The notes below the pieces were generated by a model. It was not told where the DNA came from and did no database searches. It worked only from the letters and a program-made list of their open reading frames with translations. 64,000 bases of DNA from Amycolatopsis aidingensis. Its GTDB lineage: Bacteria > Actinomycetota > Actinomycetes > Mycobacteriales > Pseudonocardiaceae. How positions within the stretch are numbered: the stretch's first letter is position 1; every line of letters begins with the position of its first letter. Both the position numbers and the translations under genes were made by a program. Location: positions 1,896,001-1,960,000 of the forward strand of contig NZ_CP076538.1 of NCBI RefSeq assembly GCF_018885265.1. The letters run 5' to 3'. Shown piece after piece: positions 1 to 8,375 of this stretch.

Positions 1-184
1 TGAACCCCTCGAAGCAGCCGAACTCGGCGACCGCGCCGGGGATGTGGCTGCCGTACACGTACTCGAAGGTGAGCCGGAACGCCTCGCCGTAGATCTCCCT
101 CGCCCGGCCGGGATCGCCGTAGGTGGCGTTCTCCACCTGCTCGGCACTGCGCGGCGTCAGGGACATCGGGGTCGTCGGGTTCAT
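1..184 (-). CDS. TylF/macrocin-type O-methyltransferase (N-terminal fragment, cut by window edge)
   Basis: Only the first about 61 residues are present; the gene runs off the left edge. The visible part contains YGDPGRAREIYGEAFRLTF and AVAEFGCFEGF, the beginning of a SAM-binding first strand as seen in TylF/macrocin O-methyltransferase-like sugar methylases (E-F-G-x-x-x-G motif). Its ATG overlaps the stop of the upstream radical SAM gene by one base (TAATG), so the two are translationally coupled. In an aminoglycoside cluster an O-methyltransferase would methylate the aminocyclitol or sugar. The family call rests on a short fragment. Confidence 0.55.
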   Translation of the reverse strand, partial: MNPTTPMSLTPRSAEQVENATYGDPGRAREIYGEAFRLTFEYVYGSHIPGAVAEFGCFEGF

Positions 185-1341
185 TACTGTCCTTCTGCGG
201 TAGTGGGTTCGGTCGCGGTCTTGGCGAACAGCGCGGGATCGACCTCGATGTCAAGGCTCAGCTCGCAGCATCGGTAGCAGATCGGTTCCAGGTCCTGCCG
301 GATGAGCTCGCGCATCCGGCCGTAGGTGTCCCCTGTCCACACCTCGCCGAGGGTGGAGTCCCGCACCGAGCCCATGACGGTGTCGGCGAACGGGGTGCAG
401 CTGAGCACGTCCCCGTTGGGCAGCACGGTGCTCTGCGCCCACAGTTTCGGGCAGGTGGTCTCCTGCACGACATCGCGCCACTGGTCGGTGAAGAACGTGC
501 TCTGCTCCTCGCTGGAATAGCGTACCGGTGCGACCAGCACGTTGACCGTGTCCGAACAAGTCTTGGCCTCGTCCAGGATCCGCCACAGCGTGTCCCGGTC
601 GACGTTCGCGTGCTGGTGCTCGTTGCAGTAACCGGTCCAGGACATGAACGGCCTGCCGGTGATCGCCTCGAAGGCGGGGCGGGTCGCCTTTCCTTCCTCC
701 TTGGTGAAGTACATCGCGAGGTCGACGGTCACCTCGGGCACGCCGAGCTCCTCGGCGAGCCGCACCATCCCGGGCAGCGAGGTGTAGTTCATCCCGGTGA
801 GGGTGAAGTTCAGCGCGATGCGCGGGCCATGTCCGGCCTTGCGGGTGGCCTCCTGTAGCGCCTCGATACCCGCGACGACCCGCTCGAAGGACTTGCGGCC
901 GCGGATCGGGTTGTTGATCTCGGCGGTGGGTCCGTCCAGCGAGACGTACACGATGTCGATGCCACCGTCGACCAGTCCTTCCGCGACCCTTGGCAGCAGG
1001 GTTCCGTTGGTACTCATGTCCAACTGGGACTCCGGAGCGCGGGTCTTGGCCTGGCGCACCAGTTCCAGCACCTGCGGATGCATCAGCGGCTCACCGCCCA
1101 TCATCGAGATGCTGGGGTTCGGGGCATGTGCGACGAGCTCGTCGACAATCCCGTTCCACATATCCAGGCTGATGTGTTCCTTTTTCACTTCCTCGAGCCA
1201 GGTGTTCTCACTGGAGGAATCACCGTAGAGCCAGCACTCACGGCAACTCAGGTTGCACGCCCAGTTGACGAAGACGGTGACATACCGCGGAACCGGGGGG
1301 AGAGCGGGTGCGTTGGTCGGTGCGATAGGCAGATGGATCAC
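184..1341 (-). CDS. radical SAM enzyme with C-terminal SPASM/twitch-type cysteines
   Basis: The product is 385 aa. A CxxxCxxC motif (C29, C33, C36, in CNLSCRECW) binds the SAM [4Fe-4S] cluster. GGEP follows about 60 residues later, and a C-terminal cysteine-rich segment (TCPKLW, LSC, ICYRCCE) probably binds auxiliary clusters, as in SPASM/twitch proteins. I chose the GTG at 1341 because GGAGGT lies six bases upstream; an in-frame TTG at 1365 lacks a site. It is divergent from the B12 radical SAM gene and coupled to the methyltransferase. Aminoglycoside clusters use such enzymes as alcohol dehydrogenases (BtrN) or epimerases (NeoN). The exact reaction cannot be read from sequence. Confidence 0.85.
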   Translation of the reverse strand: MIHLPIAPTNAPALPPVPRYVTVFVNWACNLSCRECWLYGDSSSENTWLEEVKKEHISLDMWNGIVDELVAHAPNPSISMMGGEPLMHPQVLELVRQAKTRAPESQLDMSTNGTLLPRVAEGLVDGGIDIVYVSLDGPTAEINNPIRGRKSFERVVAGIEALQEATRKAGHGPRIALNFTLTGMNYTSLPGMVRLAEELGVPEVTVDLAMYFTKEEGKATRPAFEAITGRPFMSWTGYCNEHQHANVDRDTLWRILDEAKTCSDTVNVLVAPVRYSSEEQSTFFTDQWRDVVQETTCPKLWAQSTVLPNGDVLSCTPFADTVMGSVRDSTLGEVWTGDTYGRMRELIRQDLEPICYRCCELSLDIEVDPALFAKTATEPTTAEGQ

Positions 1342-1505
1342 TGGATACCTCCGATTGGGCCACAACGTGCACAGGTGCTCCTCCGGGCCACCCGCAACCC
1401 TTGACAGGACTTCCGTGGATACGTCTAATAAACCACGCGGGCGGTCGCAGGATCAAGAACCCCGCAGTGAGGGGGGCCCTGATTTTGCCGACATCAGAGA
1501 CTTAT

Positions 1506-3362
1506 ATGCCGATGCGAGTACTCTTAATCAAACCTCCTATCCGTTCCTGTATGGTCGAGATCGGTCGGCATATGCCGATCGGCCTCGCATATCTCGCGGC
1601 GCAACTCCGTACCGCTGGAATGGAGGTCGAGATATTCGATTCCCTGGCGTGGACGGATGACAATCACGTCGTTTCGCCGGAGGATTACACCGATGCCGAC
1701 CGGGCGAAGCTCGACGCCCATCCGCGCTGGCGGCACCTGGTGCACTGGGGTGCGACCTGGGAGCGCATCACCGACAAGCTGAGCTCCGGCGGCTACGACG
1801 TGGTCGGGGTGTCCTGCATGTTCACCCCGTACTACGAGCCCGCCTACCAGCTCGCCCGGCTGGCCAGGGAGATCCTGCCCGAGGCGAGGATCGTGCTCGG
1901 CGGGCAGCATCCCACGGTCGCGCACCACCACGCGATGACCGAGGATGCTTTCGACGCGCTGGTGCTTGGTGAGGCCGAGGCCAACGTCGCGGACGTCTTC
2001 CGTGCCCTGCACGCGGGGGAGAGCCTGCTGTCCCAGCCCGGTGTGGCGTTTCGGTGCGGAAAGGGGATGTGCGACTGCGCGGAACCGGGCGACCGAATTC
2101 ACCTGCAGCCTCGCGCGAGTTTCTTGCAGGATCTCGACAGTCTTCCCAAGCCCGATGTGACGCTGCTCGACATGAGTAGCTACGACGCCACGGCAACGTT
2201 GATCACCAGCCGCGGTTGCCCATTTTCCTGCTCTTTCTGTACCGTGCACGCCACTGTCGGTAAGCAATTCAGGACGCGGTCCTCGAAAAATGTTGCCGAC
2301 GAGATCGAGCACTATGTCAAGGAGCACGGTATCCGGCGGTTCTTCGTCGAGGACGATAATTTCACCTTCGACATCGACAGAGTCCACGAGATATGCCGGG
2401 CGATCCGGGACCGCGACCTCGACGTGGAACTGCACCTGCCCAACGGGATGACCGTTGTCAAACTCGACGAGCAACTGGTCACCGATATGGCAGGCGCCGG
2501 GTTCCGCAGCCTGTTCCTCGGCCTCGAGACCACCGACATGGCGCGGTTGCGCAAGATTCGAAAGGGGTTCACCTCGCTGCGGAAGGTCCGGGACGGTGCC
2601 GCACTGTTCACCGAGAAGGGTGTGGATGTCGGCGCCTCGCTGATCGTCGGCCTGCTCGGGCAGAGTGCGGAGGAGCTGGTCAAGGACTCGGTCAACCTGA
2701 TGCTGGCCGGGGTTCGTTTCTGGACCAACCCGTTCTACCCGATCCCTGGTTCCCCGGACTTCCAGCAGTGCCTCGCCAACGGGTTGATCACCCACGACAC
2801 CGAACTCGCGCTGTACGACCAGTTCAACTTCGCCATCGGCTCCGACCAGCTCTCGCCAGCCGAGCTCTACTGGTCCTGGGTGAGCACGCAGGCGATGGCG
2901 CAGTGGCCCGCGTTCATGCTGGAGGGCGCGGCCCGGCGGGAACGCGGACCGGTGCCGCTGGCCGAAGGGCTCGAGCGCCTGCTGGCGCACAGCACGGACC
3001 TGTTCGGTCCGGACGGTGGACTGGAGGTACCCGCGGTCCCGGTCATCGTGGACGGCGACCGGGTACACGTGCATCCGGACGGCTGCTACGACGCGATGCA
3101 GCACATCGCGGGCAAGCCCCGGCCGGACGACCTGTGCACCTTCACCGGAGACGCCCTCGCAGCCGCGGTCAGCCTGTACACCGGGGTGGCCCACGGTTCC
3201 CGGCAGCTGCCTGGCAAGACCGAGGGACGTTGCGTGTTCGCGCTCAGCGTGGACGATGTGGACCCGGTCTTCGAGCGGATCTGCCGGATCGCCGTCACCG
3301 TGCTGCGCGAGTCGCTGGACGAGCTGGCCGACGAGCCGGACAGTGCCGTGGTGGTCGAGTAG
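1506..3362 (+). CDS. cobalamin-binding radical SAM enzyme, probable class B C-methyltransferase
   Basis: The product is 618 aa from ATG 1506; a second ATG lies at 1512 and neither has a convincing ribosome site. The first about 180 residues look like a B12-binding domain (VLLIKPP start, IGLAYLAAQLR, VLGGQHPTV). It is followed by the radical SAM motif C238-x3-C242-x2-C245 in TSRGCPFSCSFC and a TIM-barrel segment (VEDDNF, GLET). Class B radical SAM methylases such as GenK and GenD1 put methyl groups on unactivated carbons of aminoglycoside sugars, and 6'-C-methylation is typical of the gentamicin and fortimicin groups. Some homologues do other chemistry (OxsB), so methylation is inferred. The GMC gene starts 3 nt after its stop. 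Confidence 0.85.
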   Translation: MPMRVLLIKPPIRSCMVEIGRHMPIGLAYLAAQLRTAGMEVEIFDSLAWTDDNHVVSPEDYTDADRAKLDAHPRWRHLVHWGATWERITDKLSSGGYDVVGVSCMFTPYYEPAYQLARLAREILPEARIVLGGQHPTVAHHHAMTEDAFDALVLGEAEANVADVFRALHAGESLLSQPGVAFRCGKGMCDCAEPGDRIHLQPRASFLQDLDSLPKPDVTLLDMSSYDATATLITSRGCPFSCSFCTVHATVGKQFRTRSSKNVADEIEHYVKEHGIRRFFVEDDNFTFDIDRVHEICRAIRDRDLDVELHLPNGMTVVKLDEQLVTDMAGAGFRSLFLGLETTDMARLRKIRKGFTSLRKVRDGAALFTEKGVDVGASLIVGLLGQSAEELVKDSVNLMLAGVRFWTNPFYPIPGSPDFQQCLANGLITHDTELALYDQFNFAIGSDQLSPAELYWSWVSTQAMAQWPAFMLEGAARRERGPVPLAEGLERLLAHSTDLFGPDGGLEVPAVPVIVDGDRVHVHPDGCYDAMQHIAGKPRPDDLCTFTGDALAAAVSLYTGVAHGSRQLPGKTEGRCVFALSVDDVDPVFERICRIAVTVLRESLDELADEPDSAVVVE

Positions 3363-3365
3363 CTC

Positions 3366-4892
3366 GTGATGCGCGGCGCTCAGTACGACGCGTGCGTCGT
3401 CGGCAGCGGAGCGGCCGGCGGGGTGGTGGCCGCGGTGCTGGTCGCCGCGGGCTGGAATGTGCTCGTCGTCGAGCAGGGCGAGCACGTCCCTGGTGGGACG
3501 TACCTGCACGACCTGATCCCTGGCTTCGAGACCGCGCGGGCCAGGACACTGGAAGGGGAGTGGACCGAGGACGGCTACCCGTGGACGGCGTCCTGCGTCG
3601 GTGGCGGGACCCGGTTCTACGCGGGTGTCTCGCTGCGCCTGCGGGAGATCGACTTCGACGCCTCGGCGTATGTCGCCTCGGACGCGTTGCCGCCGGCGTG
3701 GCCTTTCGGTTACGCGCAGCTGCGGCCGCACTACGACTGGGTGGAGCGGCGGCTGGGGGTCACTTCGGACGGTGGACTCGACCCGCACCGGCCCTCGCCA
3801 CCCCTCGACCTGCTCCCGCCGCACCGGCAGAGTGCGCGCGGCGCCGCGCTGGCGGCCGCCGGCCGGTCGCTCGGGATGAACCCGTTCCCGATGCCGCTCG
3901 CGGTGACCTCCCGCTCGTTCGGCGATGCCCCAGCCTGCACCGACCTCACCACCTGCACCGACTACGCCTGTCCAAGCGGGGCCAAGGGCGATGTGTACCG
4001 GCGGCTGCTGGAGCCGCTTTCGGCCGAGCCCAATCTGACGGTACGCACCGGACTCAAGGCGCTGCGCCTCGCGGAGGACCGCGCGGGCCACGTCCGTGAG
4101 CTGGAGTGCCTCGACCTCACCACCGGTGCGCGGGAGTCGGTGTTCGCGCGCCAGTTCGTGGTCGCGGCCAACGCGATCCAGACCGCTGCGCTGTTGCTGC
4201 GCTCCCGTTCGGAGCGCTCGCCGGACGGTCTTGGCAACGGGAACGACCTGGTTGGCCGTGGCCTGTGTATGAAGGTTGGCCAGAACCTCACCGCCCGGCT
4301 GGCCGATGACCTTCCCGACACGCCGCCTGCGAGCGGCGGCCGGTATGTGACGGTGGCGTTGACCGATCATTACCTGGATGCGGACTGCCCGACCGGGCTC
4401 GGCGGGCTCATCCTGGAGACCGGGCCCCTCGATCCGGCCGGGCGGGCGGATCCGCGACTTCTTCGATTGGAGTGCCTGCTGGCCGACCAACCGATGGCGA
4501 CCAACCGCGTCCGCCTCGATTGGTCCACAGTAGATAGTCTTGGACTTCCCCGGTTGGTGCTGGACTACCGGCCGCACCCGGTGGATCTGGAACGGTTGGC
4601 GTACCTGCGCAAGCGGGGCGGGGAACTGCTGACCGCGGCCGGGGCGGTCGAGGTGACCGCCGAGCCGATGGACTTCACCCTTGGCAGCGGGCACCTGCAT
4701 GGCACCTGCCGGATGGGCTCGGATCCCCGTAGCTCGGTCTGCGACCCGGCAGGCCGGGTGCACGGCGTGCGCAACGTGGTCGTGGCCGACGGCGCGCTGA
4801 TGCCGTATCCCGGCGGGGTGAACCCCGCGCTGACCATTCAGGCCGTTGCCCATCGTGTCGCCCGTTCCCTTGTGGAGTCCGGTCCCAGGTGA
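3366..4892 (+). CDS. GMC-family FAD oxidoreductase, aminoglycoside 6'-dehydrogenase-like
   Basis: The product is 508 aa. The FAD motif GSGAAGG begins at residue 13, GGGTRFYAG is the second flavin contact, and the C-terminal block SGHLHGTCRMG carries the active-site histidine region (H443/H445), followed by GGVNPALTIQA. The blocks CPSGAKGDV and DHYLDADCPTG are what I recall from NeoQ/BtrQ-type enzymes, which oxidise the 6'-hydroxyl of paromamine-like intermediates before transamination. The start is GTG 3366 directly followed by ATG, just after the stop of the B12 radical SAM gene, so translation is probably coupled. It converges on the glycosyltransferase 18 bp away. GMC membership is firm; substrate is inferred. 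Confidence 0.85.
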   Translation: MMRGAQYDACVVGSGAAGGVVAAVLVAAGWNVLVVEQGEHVPGGTYLHDLIPGFETARARTLEGEWTEDGYPWTASCVGGGTRFYAGVSLRLREIDFDASAYVASDALPPAWPFGYAQLRPHYDWVERRLGVTSDGGLDPHRPSPPLDLLPPHRQSARGAALAAAGRSLGMNPFPMPLAVTSRSFGDAPACTDLTTCTDYACPSGAKGDVYRRLLEPLSAEPNLTVRTGLKALRLAEDRAGHVRELECLDLTTGARESVFARQFVVAANAIQTAALLLRSRSERSPDGLGNGNDLVGRGLCMKVGQNLTARLADDLPDTPPASGGRYVTVALTDHYLDADCPTGLGGLILETGPLDPAGRADPRLLRLECLLADQPMATNRVRLDWSTVDSLGLPRLVLDYRPHPVDLERLAYLRKRGGELLTAAGAVEVTAEPMDFTLGSGHLHGTCRMGSDPRSSVCDPAGRVHGVRNVVVADGALMPYPGGVNPALTIQAVAHRVARSLVESGPR

Positions 4893-4910
4893 GCTGCGGC
4901 GCGCCGCGGA

Positions 4911-6245
4911 TCAGGTCCGGCCCGGCGTCCGCACGCCGGAGACGGCCGCGTAGACCTCGGTCAGCCGCTTGCTGACCGTCTCCAGCTCGTACCCCGCCGC
5001 CCGCAGTGTTCCCGCTCGCCCGTGCTCGCGGCGCAGCTCGGGGGAGTCCAGGTACTTGCGTACCGCGGCGGCCAGCCCTGGCGGGTCGTACGGCGGCACG
5101 ATCAGCCCGGCCGCGCCGTGGTCGACCACCTCGGGCAGCCCGCCAACCTCGGTGACCACCACGGCCTTGCCCGCGGTCAACGCCTCAAGCACGGTGCCGC
5201 CGAGCTCCTCGTGCCGGGACGGGATGACCACGACCGCCGCCGATTTGATGGCCTCGGCGATCTCGTCCCGTTCCAGGTGCCCGCGCAGCTCGACGTGGTC
5301 CACGATGCCGAGCCTGCGGAGATCCGCACGGCAGTGCCGGAGCTCGTTGCCGTCCCCGCACATCACGAACCGGGCGCTGGCGCCTTCCCGGACCAGCAGT
5401 GCCGCCGCCTCGACGTAGTCGGCCCAGCCCTTCTCCGGCGCGAACCGGCCGCAATAGAGCACCACGGGCGGCCCGCTGTCGGGCTCGGGATCCCCCGCGG
5501 AGGGCCGGAACGCGTCCAGCCGGACGCCGTCCGGCACGATGTGCACCCGATCCGGTGTGGTCAGTCCGTTCTCGAGATACACCCTGCGGATGCGTTCGGT
5601 CAGCACGACGGCGGCATCGGCCCTGCGGACCGCCCAGCGTTCGAACAGCCTGGCCGGACCGATCAGCAGTCTGCCGAGTGGCGTCTCCGGATGGAAGGTG
5701 GCGATGGCGCTGCAATGTGTGGTGATCACCAACGGCAGCCGCAGCAGGAACTTCGCGATGACGGCGAACAGGAAGGTCCACGGTAGTTCACTGCAGTGCA
5801 CATGGATCAGCGAGAACCGGCGATGGGTGCGCCGTATCCGTTGCCGGACGCACCAGGCCGTCACCGCCATTCCCCAGGACACCAGCAGCCCGATGTAGCC
5901 CTTGGAGCGGGTGGGGATCGGTGCCACCGGCAGCGAGAGCAGTTCGAACGAGGTCCGCTCGTCGGTCGCGAGCCTGGCAGGCATGCCGGGCCTGCGGGGC
6001 AGCACCACGGACTGCCGGGAACCGAGCGCGGACACCTGCTCGGTGGTCTGCATGATCTGCACCTGCATCCCGCCGATCGGTTCGTATTGCAGCTCCCGAT
6101 GGGTCAGCTCACGGTCGGCGAGGTAGTAGTACGGGGTGAGCCGCAGGACGTGCAGGCCGGACTCCTCCTGGTGCGCTCCCGCACTACCCTCAGAGCTTGC
6201 TCCTAAACGCGCGGCACGATCGGCTCGGCCGGGCTCGGACTCCAT
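4911..6245 (-). CDS. GT4 glycosyltransferase, NeoM/BtrM-like
   Basis: The product is about 444 aa with two Rossmann halves. The donor-binding C-terminal half shows YCGRFAPEKG and the E-x7-E signature in HEELGGTVLEAL, typical of retaining GT4 enzymes. After a poorly conserved leader of about 30 residues the protein reads VLRLTPYYY and then IGGMQVQI. This resembles the start of 2-deoxystreptamine N-acetylglucosaminyltransferases NeoM/BtrM as I remember them. It would attach the aminosugar to the aminocyclitol. ATG 6245 is used; a GTG lies just before it. It is the second gene of a leftward unit after the aminotransferase, 168 bp downstream of that gene. Confidence 0.8.
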   Translation of the reverse strand: MESEPGRADRAARLGASSEGSAGAHQEESGLHVLRLTPYYYLADRELTHRELQYEPIGGMQVQIMQTTEQVSALGSRQSVVLPRRPGMPARLATDERTSFELLSLPVAPIPTRSKGYIGLLVSWGMAVTAWCVRQRIRRTHRRFSLIHVHCSELPWTFLFAVIAKFLLRLPLVITTHCSAIATFHPETPLGRLLIGPARLFERWAVRRADAAVVLTERIRRVYLENGLTTPDRVHIVPDGVRLDAFRPSAGDPEPDSGPPVVLYCGRFAPEKGWADYVEAAALLVREGASARFVMCGDGNELRHCRADLRRLGIVDHVELRGHLERDEIAEAIKSAAVVVIPSRHEELGGTVLEALTAGKAVVVTEVGGLPEVVDHGAAGLIVPPYDPPGLAAAVRKYLDSPELRREHGRAGTLRAAGYELETVSKRLTEVYAAVSGVRTPGRT

Positions 6246-6412
6246 CACGAACGGCGCCTTCCGCAGGTCATGCGCCCGGCCTCGCCGCCCGTGGGCTGTT
6301 CGCCGCTGAGCGCCGTGGCGCGAAGCGCCTCGGTTCGGGTGGTGGTGGGAGACGGGTGGGCGCGTTTCTTCCGCTCACCTCACGCAACCAAGTCCAGTTC
6401 AGGAACAGGCTC

Positions 6413-7684
6413 TCAGAGCTGGTCATGATGCTCGCGGACCTTGGCGAGCGCGCTGAGGATGTCCTCCACATCGGCGGAGTTGCCCAGTAACGCGCCGTGG
6501 TGGCACAGCAATGTGGAGACGCAGAACCGCTCGGCGCCAGGGAACTCTCGGCCGGTCGCCCGCCTGCGGCCCTCCTCGCTCCAGATCTGCGCGAACCGCC
6601 GCTTGGTGTGCGGGCGCAGCATCAGGCTGCGGTTCAGCGGCGGGTCCGGCGGGTACCACGGCATTCCCAGCTCGGCGCTGATCGCCTCGGCGACCCGCGT
6701 CGCGGGCACGGAACCGAAGGTACCCTCCCGGAAGGTGATCCCGTACTCGTAGATGGAGCGCCGATCCGCCTCCGGCGGTACCGGGATCGCGCCGAAGTCA
6801 CCGAGTTCGGCGAGGCCCTTTTCCAGGTTGACGGCGATCTTCTCGCGATGCTGGTGCTGCTCGTCGAGCCGTGGCAGCTGGTCGAGCAGCACCGCAGCGG
6901 AAAGCTCGGACATGCAGTAGTTCGCGCCCATCACCTCGCCGTCCTCGACCAGCTCCATCTCGCCCGCAGGCACCTCGGCGTCCGGGTACCGGCGCGAGTC
7001 CGCGCGCAGCTGCTGGACCTTGCGGTAGATCTGCTCGTCCGAGGTGATCACCGCACCACCCTCGCCCGCGGCGAGGACCTTGCCGTTCTGGAAGCTGAAC
7101 ACGCCGACCGCGCCGTGCGTGCCCACGTTGCGGCCCCGCCAGCGTGCGCCGTGGGCCTGCGCGCAGTCCTCGATCAGCGCGGCACCCGCCCGCTCGGTGA
7201 CCGCCATGATGCCGTCCAGATCGGCCACCGTCGCGGCGTGGTGCACTACGATGACCGCCTTGGTGCGCGAGGACAGGCCGGAACGGATCGTGTCCGCGGT
7301 GATACAGCCGGTCTCCGGGTCCACATCGACCAGCACCGGCAGCGCGCCGACCCGCAGCACCGCGGTGACCGGGGCGACCCAGGTCATCGTCGGGACGATC
7401 ACCTCGTCGCCGGGACCGATGTCCAGCGCCTCCAGCGCGACCAGCAGAGCGCTCGATCCATGGTCGACACTGACGCAGTAGGGCACCTCGTTGTAAGCCG
7501 CCCACTGTTCGGCGAACCGCCGTTCGCGTGCCTGAGTGCCGTCACTCGGCCAGCTGATCGCCCATCGTCTGGATCGGATGGCTGCCACGACCTCCTGCTC
7601 GGTCGCGGTGTCGTACTGCGGCCATCTTGGCCAATCCCGATCCTGTCTTACCGGTGTGCCTCCCAGCACGGCGAGTCGGCTCAT
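6413..7684 (-). CDS. DegT/DnrJ/EryC1/StrS PLP aminotransferase, scyllo-inosose aminotransferase-like
   Basis: The product is 423 aa. ATG 7684 is chosen because GAGGAG sits 5 bases upstream. It opens with LAVLGGTPVR and PRWPQYD and has DEVIVPTMTWVA. The PLP lysine is K202 in SFQNGKVLAAGEGG, and LRADSRRY and GANYCMSE follow. These blocks match the L-glutamine:(2-deoxy-)scyllo-inosose aminotransferases (BtrS, StsC) as I recall them. AHBA synthase (RifK) is a related alternative, but the C-A-Q-A-H-G and A-D-S-R-x-Y blocks favour the cyclitol group. The enzyme would make the amino group of the aminocyclitol ring. No inosose synthase is seen in the window; it may lie beyond the left edge. Confidence 0.85.
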   Translation of the reverse strand: MSRLAVLGGTPVRQDRDWPRWPQYDTATEQEVVAAIRSRRWAISWPSDGTQARERRFAEQWAAYNEVPYCVSVDHGSSALLVALEALDIGPGDEVIVPTMTWVAPVTAVLRVGALPVLVDVDPETGCITADTIRSGLSSRTKAVIVVHHAATVADLDGIMAVTERAGAALIEDCAQAHGARWRGRNVGTHGAVGVFSFQNGKVLAAGEGGAVITSDEQIYRKVQQLRADSRRYPDAEVPAGEMELVEDGEVMGANYCMSELSAAVLLDQLPRLDEQHQHREKIAVNLEKGLAELGDFGAIPVPPEADRRSIYEYGITFREGTFGSVPATRVAEAISAELGMPWYPPDPPLNRSLMLRPHTKRRFAQIWSEEGRRRATGREFPGAERFCVSTLLCHHGALLGNSADVEDILSALAKVREHHDQL

Positions 7685-8375
7685 GAATCTCCTCGTAGGC
7701 TGGCTTGTCGTCAACTGTCGTCAGCTGCTCACAGAGCATCGCGTGCGCACTACGGCCGCGCGGGCTCAACATTGCCGACCGGAAAAGGTTCGACGTGAAA
7801 TCCGAGGAACCGGGGAGTTCGTCACCCGGTCCGGGTTACCGAAGGATGGACGATCATCGGAGGAATCGGTGGCACGATACCCGCTGCGCATTGCACTTAA
7901 TGCTCACTTACCCCTCCAGTCCGCCCAGTCCGCGACCCGGTTTCCTGAAGCGCCCACAGCTACGCTTCGGTCCACGCATATATCCCGGGTCGAAGTGGAA
8001 CGAGACTGTCCCACCGGTTACCCGGTTGTCAAGGACTTCCGGGATCCGTATGCGGGACCGGAACCCGGGCTCGGCTGACCTGACGCATCCGGTGCGTCAA
8101 CCGGACCAATGCGGGCATCTCGTGTCTCCGGTGTTTCTGGACCTTTGTGTATCTCGCGGGTACCGTGGCCTTGCCGTGGGCTTCAGGGAACCCGAGCGCG
8201 GGTGGACCCACAAGCAACTGCGGCGGGCGTCATCGCATCGCCATGGGGAACCCGCGCCGTCTGGGTAACGTCGTAAGGGCAGACCCTGCGTAGGCGTGCG
8301 ATCACGGCTGGGGGCGCACACCTCCCGCCGGTGCCTTTTTGCACGGTCGGAGTCCGCAGACGTTAGGAAATCACG
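7685..8375. other. 691-bp divergent intergenic/leader region
   Basis: No convincing coding frame lies between the leftward aminotransferase and the rightward Rossmann-protein gene. It must contain both promoters. A perfect 7-bp inverted repeat (TGACGCA, 5-nt loop, TGCGTCA) lies at 8081-8099. Further downstream, GTCTG/CAGAC (about 8259-8284) and TGCG/CGCA (about 8297-8318) could pair in a transcript. The last bases (TTAGGAAA) are the ribosome site of the next gene. I could not match it to a known riboswitch class. Confidence 0.4.

Noticed and set aside
1524..4853. Very long open frame on the minus strand opposite the B12 radical SAM and GMC genes
   Set aside because: The translation is Arg/Pro/His/Gly-rich without any motif, and both plus-strand genes below it have clear catalytic motifs. 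It is an antisense shadow of high-GC coding DNA.
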